DNA from: Thermopolyspora sp044507605
GTDB lineage: Bacteria; Actinomycetota; Actinomycetes; Streptosporangiales; Streptosporangiaceae
Length of the DNA stretch: 64,000 nt
Reading direction: 5' to 3'
Assembly (NCBI GenBank): GCA_044507605.1
Contig: JBIQJI010000030.1
Span: forward strand, 1 to 64,000
In this document: positions 15,671 through 23,627 of the stretch, piece by piece
How positions within the stretch are numbered: the first letter of the stretch is position 1
How the letters are laid out: every line of letters starts with the position of its first letter
Program-made: the position numbers and the translations under genes
Notes under the pieces: model-generated
The model's database searches: none
What the model saw: the letters and a program-made list of their open reading frames with translations, nothing else
Told to the model about the DNA's origin: nothing

Positions 15671-17689
15671 ATGGCGTACCGGTGGGTGCGATGGCCCGAG
15701 GGGGCCTCGCGGGGGCTCGGGTTCGGGGCCGACTACAACCCCGAGCAGTGGCCCCGGGAGGTCTGGGACCAAGACGTGCGGGCGATGCGCGTCGCCGGGG
15801 TGAACATCGTCTCGCTGGCCATCTTCTCGTGGGCGCGCCTGCAGCCCGCCGAGGACACCTGGGACTTCGGCTGGCTCGACGACGTCATGGACCTGCTGCA
15901 CGCCAACGGCATCGCCGTCGACCTCGCCACCGCCACCGCCTCGCCACCGCCGTGGCTGGCCATGGCCCACCCCGAGATCCTGCCGGTGACCGAACGCGGC
16001 GAGACCCTGTGGCCCGGCGCCCGCCAGCACTGGCGGCCGACCTCGCCGATCTTCCGCGAGCACGCCCTGCGCCTCGTGCGCGCCCTCGCCACCCGGTACG
16101 CCGCCCACCCGGCCCTCGCCGCCTGGCACGTGTCGAACGAGCTCGGCTGCCACAACGTGTACGACTACTCCGACGACGCCGCGGCCGCCTTCCGGGCCTG
16201 GCTGCGTGCGCGCTACGAGACGATCGACCGGCTCAACGACGCCTGGGCCACGTCCTTCTGGTCCCAGCGGTACGGCTCCTTCGACCAGATCCTGCCGCCC
16301 CGCCTGGCCGCCTCCTACCCGAACCCCACCCAGCAGCTCGACTTCAAGCGCTTCTCCTCCGACGCCCTGCGCGACCACCTGCGCGCCGAGCGCGACGTGC
16401 TGCGCGAGCTGACCCCCGACGTCCCGGTCACCACGAACTTCATGGTCGTGGGCGGCAAGGCCATGGACTACGCCTCGTGGGCGGCCGACGTCGACTTCGT
16501 CGCCAACGACCACTATGTGGTGCCGGGCCCGCAGGCCCGCGACGAGCTGTCGTTCTCGGCCAACCTCACCGGCAACCTGGCCGGTGGCCGCCCCTGGTTC
16601 CTCATGGAGCACTCGACCAGCGCCGTCAACTGGCAGCCGGTCAACCTGCCCAAGCGGCCGGGCGAGCTGGCCCGCGACTCGCTGACGCACGTGGCCCACG
16701 GCGCCGACGCCGTCTGCTTCTTCCAGTGGCGCCAGTCGGCCGGGGGCGCGGAGAAGTACCACTCGGCGATGATCCCGCACGGGGGGGAGGACAGCGCGGT
16801 GTTCCGCGCGGTCACCGCCCTCGGCGCCGCCCTGCGGGACCTGTCCGCCGTCACCGGCACGCACCGCGCCCCGGCGCAGGCGGCGATCCTGTTCGACTGG
16901 CAGTCGTGGTGGGCGGCCGAGCAGGACTCCCACCCCACGTCGCTGCTGCGCTACCGGCAGGAGGCCCTCGACTGGTACAGCGCCTTCCTCTCCCTCGGGC
17001 TGCGCGCCGACGTGGTGCCCGTCGACGCCCCGCTCGACGACTACGCGCTGGTCGTCGCGCCGATCCTGCACGTGGTGCCGGCGGCGCTGGCGAAGCGGCT
17101 GGGCGACTATGTGACGGCCGGGGGACACCTGGCCACGACGTACTTCTCGGGCATCGTCGACGAGGACGACCACGTGTGGCTGGGCGGCTATCCGGGGGCG
17201 CTGCGCGACCTGCTCGGCATCCGTGTCGAAGAGTTCGGGCCGCTGCTCGACGGGCAGACCGTCGAGCTCGGCGACGGTCGCGTCGCGTCGCTGTGGACGG
17301 ACCGCATCGAGGTGACCGCGCCCGACGTCGAGGTGGCGGCCACGTACCGGACGGGCGAGCAGGCCGGTCGGCCCGCCATCACGCGCCGGCCGGTGAGGGC
17401 GGGGTCGGCGACGTACGTGTCGACGCGGCTCGGGCCCGATGGCCTTGCCCCGCTGGTGGCCGAGCTGGCCGAGGCGGCGGGGGTGCGTTCGGAGCTGCCG
17501 GCCGAGGCGCGCGGACGGGTCGAGCTGGCCGTGCGGCGCGGCGACTCCGGGGAGTTCTGGTTCCTGGTGAACCGCGGCGACGAGCCGGTGGCCCTGCCGG
17601 GTGTGACCGGCGAGATCCTCTACGGCGACACCGCCGAGACCGGCGGGCCGGTGCTCGGCCCCCGGGGCGTCTGCGTCCTGCGCCGCTGA
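15671..17689 (+). CDS. GH42 beta-galactosidase
   Basis: Cytoplasmic glycoside hydrolase family 42 beta-galactosidase, 672 residues, the usual length. The barrel opens GFGADYNPEQWPREVWDQDV. The acid/base Glu is in AWHVSNELGCHNVYDY and the nucleophile Glu in WFLMEHSTSAVNW. A trimerisation-like domain and a small C-terminal beta domain follow. No signal peptide is present, so it would act on imported galactosides, which matches the divergent ABC importer genes nearby. ATG 15671 follows GGAGCTGACG. Two operators of the LacI-type motif lie upstream, and the same motif precedes the importer and the repressor gene. Confidence 0.92.
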   Translation: MAYRWVRWPEGASRGLGFGADYNPEQWPREVWDQDVRAMRVAGVNIVSLAIFSWARLQPAEDTWDFGWLDDVMDLLHANGIAVDLATATASPPPWLAMAHPEILPVTERGETLWPGARQHWRPTSPIFREHALRLVRALATRYAAHPALAAWHVSNELGCHNVYDYSDDAAAAFRAWLRARYETIDRLNDAWATSFWSQRYGSFDQILPPRLAASYPNPTQQLDFKRFSSDALRDHLRAERDVLRELTPDVPVTTNFMVVGGKAMDYASWAADVDFVANDHYVVPGPQARDELSFSANLTGNLAGGRPWFLMEHSTSAVNWQPVNLPKRPGELARDSLTHVAHGADAVCFFQWRQSAGGAEKYHSAMIPHGGEDSAVFRAVTALGAALRDLSAVTGTHRAPAQAAILFDWQSWWAAEQDSHPTSLLRYRQEALDWYSAFLSLGLRADVVPVDAPLDDYALVVAPILHVVPAALAKRLGDYVTAGGHLATTYFSGIVDEDDHVWLGGYPGALRDLLGIRVEEFGPLLDGQTVELGDGRVASLWTDRIEVTAPDVEVAATYRTGEQAGRPAITRRPVRAGSATYVSTRLGPDGLAPLVAELAEAAGVRSELPAEARGRVELAVRRGDSGEFWFLVNRGDEPVALPGVTGEILYGDTAETGGPVLGPRGVCVLRR

Positions 17690-17753
17690 CGCCCCGTGAG
17701 CCTGCAGGCCGCCTGGGTGCCACCGCACCCGGGCCGCCACTGCACCAGGGCCG

Positions 17754-19124
17754 CTACTGCACGGTGAAGCCCTGGTCCTTGCCGTACTTGATCGAGGCGT
17801 CCTGCCAGGCCGTCAGCCCGTCCTGCAGCGACACGCCGGAGGCGTAGGCCTTGCCGACGGTGTCGTTGAAGACGCTGTTGGCGTAGACCTGGAACGGCAG
17901 GTAGGACCAGCCCGTCGCCACCGCCTTGGCCGAGTCGGCGAGCACCTCGTTGATCTGCTGGCCGCCGAAGTAGTCGGGCTTCGCGCCGAGGAAGCCGGGC
18001 GACTCCAGCATGGCCGTGGTGGCGGGGAAGGCCCCCGCGTCGGTGCGGATCTGCACGCCGTCGTCCACGTTGGCGAACTTGACGAACCCGTAGGCGAGCG
18101 CCTTCTTCTCGCTGGCCACGGGGATGGCGAGGGAGCTGCCGCCGTTCTCGGACGAGACGTTCGCGCCGGCCTCCCACTGGGGCATGGGCGCGACCCGCCA
18201 CTTGCCCTTGCCGGCCGCGACGCCCGACTCGAGGTTGGCCGGCATCCAGGCGCCGATGACGAGCGAGGCGATGGTGCCGTCGCCGAGCCCCTTGTACCAG
18301 TCGTCGCTCCACGAGCCCACCGGCGCCACCAGCTTCTCGTCGAGCATCTTCTGCCACAGCGCGGTGAACTTCTGCGTGCCGGCGTCACCGAAGTTCACGG
18401 TGACCTTGGTGCCGTCGACCTGGTAGGGCCGGCCGCCGGCCTGCCAGATCATGCTGGTGGTGAAGCCGGCGTCGCCGATGTCGTTGGTGATGTACGCCTT
18501 CGGGTCGGCCTTGTGCAGCTTCTCGGCCGCCTTCAGATAGTCGTCCCAGGTGGCCGGCACCTTGATGTCGTACTTGTCGAAGACGTCCTTGTTGTAGAAC
18601 AGCGCCATCGGGCCGGAGTCCATGGGCAGGCCGTAGATGCCGTCGCCCCAGTGCACGGAGTTCCACGGGCCGGAGGTGAACGTGCCCTCCAGCGAGCCGG
18701 CGCCGAGCGGCGTCAGGTCGGTGACCGACTTGGCGAGGGCGAACTGCGGCAGCGCGTAGTACTCGATCTGGGCGACGTCGGGGATGCCGGAGCCGGCGGC
18801 GATGGCGTTCTGCAGGGCGGTGTACTGGTCGTTGCCGGTGCCGGCGTTGACCAGGTTCACCTTCACCTTCGGATATTTCTGCTCGAACTCGGTGACGACC
18901 TGCTTGAGCGTCGGCTCCCACGCCCACACGGTGAGCGTGCCGCCGGCTTCGAGCGCCGCCTGCACGTCGCCGCCCGCGTCACCGCTGGGCGCCCCCGACG
19001 CGCCGGCGGGGGGCTTGGCCGCGCCGGAGTCGTCGCCGGACGAGCCGCACCCGGCCAGGCCGAGCAGGACGGACAGGGCCACGGCCGCTCCCCCGAAGAG
19101 CGCTCGACGGAAATGTACTGTCAT
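17754..19124 (-). CDS. Sugar ABC transporter substrate-binding lipoprotein
   Basis: Family 1 extracellular solute-binding protein of 456 residues, anchored outside the membrane. The lipobox is clear: LSVLLGLAGC, then a Ser/Gly/Asp-rich tether. The mature part has the usual TLTVWAWEPTLKQVVTEFEQ start, PDVAQIEYYALPQFA and the MALFYNKDVFDKY signature. It captures an oligosaccharide, probably a beta-galactoside given the GH42 neighbour, and hands it to the two permeases encoded just upstream in the same direction. No ATPase gene is in the cluster. Actinomycetes usually use a shared MsiK-type ATPase. The end of the gene is convergent with the GH42 gene. Confidence 0.92.
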   Translation of the reverse strand: MTVHFRRALFGGAAVALSVLLGLAGCGSSGDDSGAAKPPAGASGAPSGDAGGDVQAALEAGGTLTVWAWEPTLKQVVTEFEQKYPKVKVNLVNAGTGNDQYTALQNAIAAGSGIPDVAQIEYYALPQFALAKSVTDLTPLGAGSLEGTFTSGPWNSVHWGDGIYGLPMDSGPMALFYNKDVFDKYDIKVPATWDDYLKAAEKLHKADPKAYITNDIGDAGFTTSMIWQAGGRPYQVDGTKVTVNFGDAGTQKFTALWQKMLDEKLVAPVGSWSDDWYKGLGDGTIASLVIGAWMPANLESGVAAGKGKWRVAPMPQWEAGANVSSENGGSSLAIPVASEKKALAYGFVKFANVDDGVQIRTDAGAFPATTAMLESPGFLGAKPDYFGGQQINEVLADSAKAVATGWSYLPFQVYANSVFNDTVGKAYASGVSLQDGLTAWQDASIKYGKDQGFTVQ

Positions 19125-19183
19125 GGGGGTCCTCTCAGAGATGTCTTCCGCGGGGGACTACGCGGACGGGTCGTGGCGGCACG

Positions 19184-20101
19184 TCACCCCTTGACGCTGC
19201 CCGCCGCAAGGCCCGACCGCCAGTACCGCTGGAGCAGCAGGAACGCCGCGACCAGCGGGACGATCGTGAGCAGTGAACCGGTGATCACCAGGTTGAAGAT
19301 GATGTCGCCGCCGGCCGTGGCGGCCTGGTCGTTCCACGTCTTCAGGCCGAGCGTGAGGGGATACCAGTCGGGATCCTTCAGCATGATCAGCGGCAGGAAG
19401 TAGTTGTTCCAGGTCGCGACCATGGTGAACAGCAGCACCGTGACGACGCCGGGCGCGAGCAGCGGCGCCGCGACCTGGACGAACGTGCGCAGCTCCCCCG
19501 AGCCGTCGACCCGCGCCGACTCCAGCAGCTCGCGGGGCACCGCCTCGGCCGCGAACGTCCACATCAGGTAGAGCCCGAACGGCGACACCAGCGACGGGAC
19601 GATGATCGCCCACGGCGTGTCGGTCAGCCCCATCTTGCTGAACATGAGGAACGTCGGCACCGCGAGCGCCGTCCCGGGCACCGCCACCGCGCCGATCACG
19701 ATGGCGAACACCGCCTTCTTGCCCGGAAAGTCGAACTTGGCCAGGCCGTAGCCGCCGGCCGTGGCAAGCAGGGTCGCGCCGCCGGCGCCGAGCACGACGT
19801 ACAGCACGGTGTTGAGCAGCCAGCGGGTGAAGACGCCGTCGTCGTAGGTGAAGGTCTGGCGGATGTTGTCCCACAGCGCGAAGTCGCCGGCGAACCACAG
19901 CCCGAACGACCCGAACAGGCCCTCCTGCGTCTTCGTGGCGTTGATCACCAGCCAGGCGAGCGGCACGAGCGCGTAGAGCAGCACGATGCCGGTCAGCGCG
20001 GTCAGCAGCGCGCTGCGCCTGTCGCGGCGCGACCGGGGATGACGGATCACGAGCGGGCCCCGGGCCCGGGCGCGGGATCCGCCGGCGGACGTGGCGGTCA
20101 T
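19184..20101 (-). CDS. Sugar ABC transporter permease (MalG type)
   Basis: Second inner-membrane permease of the importer, 305 residues with six helices. The N-terminal tail is Arg-rich. The EAA loop appears as ELLESARVDGSGELRTFVQV and is followed by APLLAPGVVTVLLFTMVATW, the usual coupling-helix context for CUT1 systems. The start ATG (20101) overlaps the stop of the MalF-type gene by ATGA, giving tight coupling. The binding-protein gene follows 59 nt downstream. Longer frames starting further upstream run through the first permease in another frame and are not real. Confidence 0.9.
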   Translation of the reverse strand: MTATSAGGSRARARGPLVIRHPRSRRDRRSALLTALTGIVLLYALVPLAWLVINATKTQEGLFGSFGLWFAGDFALWDNIRQTFTYDDGVFTRWLLNTVLYVVLGAGGATLLATAGGYGLAKFDFPGKKAVFAIVIGAVAVPGTALAVPTFLMFSKMGLTDTPWAIIVPSLVSPFGLYLMWTFAAEAVPRELLESARVDGSGELRTFVQVAAPLLAPGVVTVLLFTMVATWNNYFLPLIMLKDPDWYPLTLGLKTWNDQAATAGGDIIFNLVITGSLLTIVPLVAAFLLLQRYWRSGLAAGSVKG

Positions 20102-20970
20102 CGCACCTCCTTTCGCATACCGCGCAGCTGCACGATGTACGCGACGATCATGGTGATCACGCCCATCACGATCGCCACCGCGGCCGAGGCGTTGTACTGC
20201 TGGCCGGAGAACGACAGCGAGTAGGCGTACACGTTGGGGGTGTAGTAGGTGGTGATCACATTCGGGGTGAATTTCTGCAGGATGTTCGGCTCGTTGAAGA
20301 GCTGGAAACTGCCGATGATCGAAAAGATCGTGGCGATCACCAGCGCTCCGCGCAGCGCCGGCAGCTTGATCGCGGTGATCATGCGCAGCTGCCCGGCGCC
20401 GTCGATCTCGGCCGCCTCGTACAGCGACGACGGCACCACCCGCAGCGCCGAGTAGAGGATCAGCATGTTGTAGCCCACGAACTCCCAGGTGACGATGTTG
20501 CCGATCGACGCGAGCACGAGATCCGACGACAGCGGGTCGGGCAGGGTGATGCCGAGCGCGTCGTCGATGTCGCGGATCAGGCCGAACCTGCTGCCGTACA
20601 TGAAGCTCCACATGAGGGTGGCGACCACGGCGGGCACGGCGTACGGCAGGAACACCGACACCCGGAAGAAGCTCTTGCCGTAGAGCCGGCCGCTGTCGAT
20701 GGCCAGCGCCACCAGCAGGGCCAGGAACAGCATGATCGGCACCTGCACCACCAGGAACACCGCGACCCGCCGGAACGCCGACCAGAACTGCGGGTCGGCC
20801 AGCAGCGCCGCGTAGTTGTCCAGGCCCACGAACGACGTGCCGCCGATCAGCCGGGTGCGGAACAGGCTCAGGTAGATCGAGTAGGCGATGGGCGCGAGGA
20901 AGACCAGGGCGAACACCACCATGAACGGCCCCACGAACCGCCAGCCGTGCCAGCTGCGCCGCCCCACCAT
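20098..20970 (-). CDS. Sugar ABC transporter permease (MalF type)
   Basis: First permease of the CUT1 importer, about 290 residues, six helices, with the EAA loop SSLYEAAEIDGAGQLRMITA followed by IKLPALRGALVIA. I place the start at ATG 20970 because GGGGAGGGG lies just before it. An in-frame ATG at 20994 would fall on the edge of the operator. The gene leads the importer operon (MalF type, MalG type, binding protein). The LacI-type operator at 20994-21007 is 23 nt upstream and would block transcription in the absence of inducer. Confidence 0.9.
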   Translation of the reverse strand: MVGRRSWHGWRFVGPFMVVFALVFLAPIAYSIYLSLFRTRLIGGTSFVGLDNYAALLADPQFWSAFRRVAVFLVVQVPIMLFLALLVALAIDSGRLYGKSFFRVSVFLPYAVPAVVATLMWSFMYGSRFGLIRDIDDALGITLPDPLSSDLVLASIGNIVTWEFVGYNMLILYSALRVVPSSLYEAAEIDGAGQLRMITAIKLPALRGALVIATIFSIIGSFQLFNEPNILQKFTPNVITTYYTPNVYAYSLSFSGQQYNASAAVAIVMGVITMIVAYIVQLRGMRKEVR

Positions 20971-20993
20971 CGCACCCCTCCCCGCGGTCCTCA

Positions 20994-21007
20994 TGGTTAC
21001 GCAAACA
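20994..21007. promoter_or_regulatory. LacI-type operator 3, importer promoter
   Basis: TGGTTACGCAAACA, the exact reverse complement of operator 1. It lies 23 nt upstream of the preferred permease start, in the divergent region between the importer operon and the repressor gene. Confidence 0.7.
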
Positions 21008-21078
21008 TACTGCTACGCGACCATCGTGCCTCGCGGTACCCACGTCACGATCCGGCCGCAGATCCGCACCCAGGGTGA

Positions 21079-21092
21079 TGTTTGCGTAAACT
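21079..21092. promoter_or_regulatory. LacI-type operator 4, repressor promoter
   Basis: TGTTTGCGTAAACT, one base off a fully symmetric site apart from the central dyad. It lies 73 nt upstream of the LacI-family gene and suggests autoregulation. Confidence 0.7.
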
Positions 21093-21165
21093 TCGTTGCG
21101 GTATCGTGGCACCCGCCCCGGCGATCGTCAAGGTCACGCCGGGCGCAGAGAGGTAACACACACCG

Positions 21166-22254
21166 ATGCAGCGTGACGATTCCGCGCCGCCGCCACCGGC
21201 GTCCCCGCCGAACGAGGCGGCGCCCCCTCCCCGCGCCGTGACACGGCGCAGGCGCGGCGCCTCGATGGCCGACGTCGCCCGGCTGGCCGGCGTCTCATCG
21301 CAGACCGTCTCCCGCGTCTCCAACGGCCACCCCGGCGTGATCGCCTCCACCCGCGAGCAGGTCCTCGCCGCCATGCGGCAGCTCGGCTACCGGCCCAACA
21401 GCGCCGCCCGCGCCCTCAAGTACGGCGAGTTCCGTACGATCGGCGTCCTCATGTTCAGCCTGGCCTCCACCGGCAACAGCCGCACCCTGGAGGCCATCGC
21501 CATCCACGCCGCCAAGGAGGGCTACGCGATCACGCTGCTGCCGATCGCCGTGCCCACCCAGGACCACGTCCTCGGCGCCTTCACCCGCCTCGGCGAACTG
21601 GCCGTCGACGCCGTGATCGTCATCATGGAGATCCACCTGCTCGACACCGCCACCGTCACGCTCCCCCCGGGCGTCCACGTGGTCGTCGTCGACTCCGACG
21701 CCGGCGACCGCTACAGCGTCGTCGACACCGACCAGGCCGACGGCGCCCGCCAGGCGGTCCGCCACCTGCTCGACCTCGGCCACCGCACCGTGCGCCACGT
21801 CGCCGGCCCCGAGGAGTCCTTCGCCGCCCAGCGCCGCGCGCAGGCGTGGCGCGCCACCCTGGCCGACGCCGGCCGCCCGGTGCTTCCCGTGCACCAGGGC
21901 GACTGGTCGGCCGAGTCCGGCTACCGGGCCGGGCTCGCCCTCGCCGACGACCCCGAGTGCACGGCGGTGTTCGCCGCCAACGACCAGATGGCCCTCGGCC
22001 TGCTGCGCGCCTTCCACGAGAAGGGCAGGAACGTTCCCGGCGACGTCAGCGTGGTCGGCTTCGACGACATCCCCGACGCCACGTCGTTCATCCCGCCCCT
22101 GACCACCGTCCACCAGGATTTCGCCGAGGTGGGCCGACGCTGCGTCCAGGGCGTGCTGCGCGCCCTCCGCGAGGACGTCCCCGCCGAGCCCGGCACCACC
22201 CTCGTCCCCACCCGCCTGATCATCCGCCAGAGCACGGCCCCGCCCCGCCCCTGA
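21166..22254 (+). CDS. LacI-family transcriptional repressor
   Basis: Sugar-responsive repressor of 362 residues. A Pro-rich N-terminal tail of about 33 residues precedes the helix-turn-helix (SMADVARLAGVSSQTVSRVS) and hinge helix (LGYRPNSAARAL). A periplasmic-binding-like sensor domain follows (TIGVLMF, AVFAANDQMALGLLRAF, VSVVGFDDIPDATSFIPPLT). Its product is the obvious reader of the four TGTTTRCGTAAACA-like sites at the GH42, importer and own promoters. The long Pro-rich leader before the DNA-binding domain is unusual but common in actinobacterial paralogues. ATG 21166 is the first good start after AGAGAGGTAAC. Confidence 0.92.
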   Translation: MQRDDSAPPPPASPPNEAAPPPRAVTRRRRGASMADVARLAGVSSQTVSRVSNGHPGVIASTREQVLAAMRQLGYRPNSAARALKYGEFRTIGVLMFSLASTGNSRTLEAIAIHAAKEGYAITLLPIAVPTQDHVLGAFTRLGELAVDAVIVIMEIHLLDTATVTLPPGVHVVVVDSDAGDRYSVVDTDQADGARQAVRHLLDLGHRTVRHVAGPEESFAAQRRAQAWRATLADAGRPVLPVHQGDWSAESGYRAGLALADDPECTAVFAANDQMALGLLRAFHEKGRNVPGDVSVVGFDDIPDATSFIPPLTTVHQDFAEVGRRCVQGVLRALREDVPAEPGTTLVPTRLIIRQSTAPPRP

Positions 22255-22579
22255 CCCTGGCCTGCTGACCGCGGACAGGGCAGGCGGGCCGCTCCGCCGC
22301 ACGGTGCCCGTCAACGACCTCCCGCGCCCCCTCGCGGTACCGATCGAGGCGCCGGCCGCCGAATGACCGGGTGCACCGATATGGCCGATAAATGCGTGGC
22401 GGTGTGGCCGGCTCGCGGGTTATGTTGGCAAGGCCGGTGACGGGAACAGAGCATTACGCCGATCCGTTACCGGTGACGGTGGGCCGGGAAAACCGGTGGC
22501 GATTCAGTGGGACGAGGTGTTCTACTGGCGGCGCCGGCGGGAAACCCGGCCGACGAGGCGGACGAAGCAGAGGACGGAC

Positions 22580-22672
22580 ATGTATCGCGACGGGGTCAGC
22601 CGGCCGGGAGGCCTGTGGCCGGCGGCGTACGCCGCCGAGCATGGCCTCGTGGCCCCGGAGGCTCCCGTGTAG
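22580..22672 (+). CDS. Possible 30-residue peptide
   Basis: ATG 22580 follows AGAGGACGGAC, a good ribosome binding site. It reads MYRDGVSRPGGLWPAAYAAE, ending with VAPEAPV and TAG. A hairpin that could stop transcription follows 20 nt later. The size and GC-rich codons make chance occurrence quite possible. No homology is recognised. Confidence 0.25.
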   Translation: MYRDGVSRPGGLWPAAYAAEHGLVAPEAPV

Positions 22673-22692
22673 CGTTGGTGCGCACATGGCCG

Positions 22693-22725
22693 AGCCGCCC
22701 CGGGAGAGTCATCCGCTGGGCGGCT
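22693..22725 (+). terminator. Hairpin upstream of tRNA-Trp
   Basis: A perfect 8-bp stem AGCCGCCC (22693-22700) and GGGCGGCT (22718-22725) with a 17-nt loop, followed by TTCCC. It sits 43 nt before tRNA-Trp and could close the preceding transcript. Confidence 0.5.
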
Positions 22726-22767
22726 TTCCCGTTCCTGGGCACCGATTTTCCCGACCGAGTCACGTAT

Positions 22768-22838
22768 ATGGGTGTGCGCCAATGGCGGCGACCGATCTCC
22801 AAAATCGGCGTATGCGGGTTCGAATCCTGCCGCCCATG
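22768..22838 (+). tRNA. tRNA-Trp (CCA)
   Basis: Cloverleaf folded by hand. The acceptor ATGGGTG pairs with CGCCCAT (one G-U). The D stem is CGCC/GGCG with a very short 6-nt loop, and the anticodon stem CCGAT/ATCGG has loop CTCCAAA, anticodon CCA. The variable region has 5 nt, and the T arm is GCGGG-TTCGAAT-CCTGC. A1-U72 and discriminator G73 are the tryptophan identity bases. CCA is not encoded. First gene of the array. Confidence 0.88.
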
Positions 22839-23107
22839 CGGAAAACGCCATTTTTGACAACTCCACAGCGGAAGACACCAAGTGACCGGCCGCCCGCGCC
22901 CTGAAGGGCCGGCGGATCGGTCCGAACCGGGTGACGGGACACATCGGCGCCGGGGTTCCACGCCCCCGCGCGCCGACGGCGGCGGCCACGCCGTGTGGCC
23001 CCCTCGTCATCCGATGGCTGCCGGTCCCCGAGCTCACCAGAGGGGGCGCGGCAGGGCCCGTGGGACCACCCCGCCTGATTGCCGCGCGGGGCCGCGACGG
23101 GCATCAA

Positions 23108-23178
23108 GGGCCGATGGTGAAACGGAATCACACCTGTTTTGCACGCAGGAGTTCAGGGTTCGATCCCCTGTTGGTCCA
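23108..23178 (+). tRNA. tRNA-Ala (TGC)
   Basis: The acceptor GGGCCGA pairs with TTGGTCC and has a G-U at position 3:70, the alanine identity pair. The D arm is GTGA-AACGGAA-TCAC. The anticodon stem is CCTGT/GCAGG with loop TTTGCAC, anticodon TGC, and the T arm is CAGGG-TTCGATC-CCCTG. Discriminator A. The variable region has only 4 nt, and CCA is not encoded. It lies 269 nt after tRNA-Trp. Confidence 0.88.
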
Positions 23179-23226
23179 CGGGGAGTCCGGCAACGGTGCC
23201 GCCCGGTGCCGCCGGGTCTCCCGCAC

Positions 23227-23301
23227 GCCGCGCAGGCCGATAGGTGAGGCGCCTGCCTTCCGAGCAGGTCGGACAGGGTTCGAGTCCCTGGCGCGGTTCC
23301 A
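23227..23301 (+). tRNA. tRNA-Gly (TCC), CCA encoded
   Basis: The acceptor GCCGCGC pairs with GCGCGGT (terminal G-U). The D stem is GCC/GGC, and the anticodon stem CCTGC/GCAGG has loop CTTCCGA, anticodon TCC. The variable region has 5 nt, the T arm is CAGGG-TTCGAGT-CCCTG, and the discriminator is T as for bacterial glycine tRNA. This is the only member of the array with an encoded CCA end. Confidence 0.85.
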
Positions 23302-23329
23302 CCCCGGTGGCCGGGGGCGCACCGGGTAC

Positions 23330-23403
23330 GCCGCTCTGGCCCAACCGGCAGAGGCGCCGCGTTCAGGACGCGGAGGTTCCGGGTTCGAATCCCGGGGGCG
23401 GCA
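23330..23403 (+). tRNA. tRNA with Leu anticodon (CAG) but class I fold
   Basis: The acceptor GCCGCTC pairs with GGGCGGC. The D stem is GCC/GGC with loop CAACCGGCAGA, and the anticodon stem CCGCG/CGCGG has loop TTCAGGA, anticodon CAG. The T arm is CCGGG-TTCGAAT-CCCGG and the discriminator is A. The variable region is only 5 nt (AGGTT). Bacterial leucine tRNAs are class II with a long variable arm, so this is abnormal. It may be charged by another synthetase or poorly charged. Confidence 0.8.
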
Positions 23404-23438
23404 CGTCGCGGAGGGGTGGGGTGGACCTTCCGCGTCCC

Positions 23439-23510
23439 GGCCCGTTCGTCCAGTGGTGAGGATGTCTGATTCTCGATCAGGAGACGCCGGTTCGACTCCG
23501 GTACGGGCTA
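23439..23510 (+). tRNA. tRNA-Glu (CTC)
   Basis: The acceptor GGCCCGT pairs with ACGGGCT. The D arm is GTCC-AGTGGTGA-GGAT. The anticodon stem TCTGA/TCAGG has loop TTCTCGA, anticodon CTC, and the T arm is GCCGG-TTCGACT-CCGGT. Discriminator A, variable region 4 nt, CCA not encoded. It reads GAG, the dominant glutamate codon in this genome. Confidence 0.88.
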
Positions 23511-23541
23511 CGGGTTCCCCGATTCGGCGAACCGGGGACGC

Positions 23542-23622
23542 GCATGGGCCTGGTCCTGGGAGAGACCAAGCGGCTGTAAACCGCCCGCTTCGGCTGAGCA
23601 GGTTCGAATCCTGTCCCATGCA
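23542..23622 (+). tRNA. tRNA-Tyr (GTA)
   Basis: Class II tRNA. The acceptor GCATGGG pairs perfectly with CCCATGC. The D stem is TGGT/ACCA, and the anticodon loop CTGTAAA on a GCGG/CCGC stem gives anticodon GTA. The long variable arm has a CCG/CGG stem, and the T arm is GCAGG-TTCGAAT-CCTGT. Discriminator A. The long variable arm is normal for bacterial tyrosine tRNA. The outermost anticodon-stem pair is an A-C mismatch. Confidence 0.85.
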
Positions 23623-23627
23623 CGACA

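Larger units (their letters stand above)
22255..22767. other. Non-coding stretch before the tRNA array
   Basis: About 510 nt without a firm gene. It holds one possible 30-residue ORF (22580-22672), a 16-bp perfect palindrome GGCGGCGTACGCCGCC at 22621-22636, and a hairpin followed by TTCCC at 22693-22725. Some upstream frames look weakly protein-like (TEHYADPLPVTVGRENRWRF), but no single frame persists. Confidence 0.4.

Noticed and set aside
15671..20970. GH42 gene and importer as one operon
   Set aside because: They are convergent on opposite strands. They are linked by shared operators, not by a transcript.
22900..22995. An extra tRNA between Trp and Ala, suggested by GGGGTTCCACGCCCC
   Set aside because: The loop is not TTCGA-like and no matching acceptor or anticodon arm could be folded.
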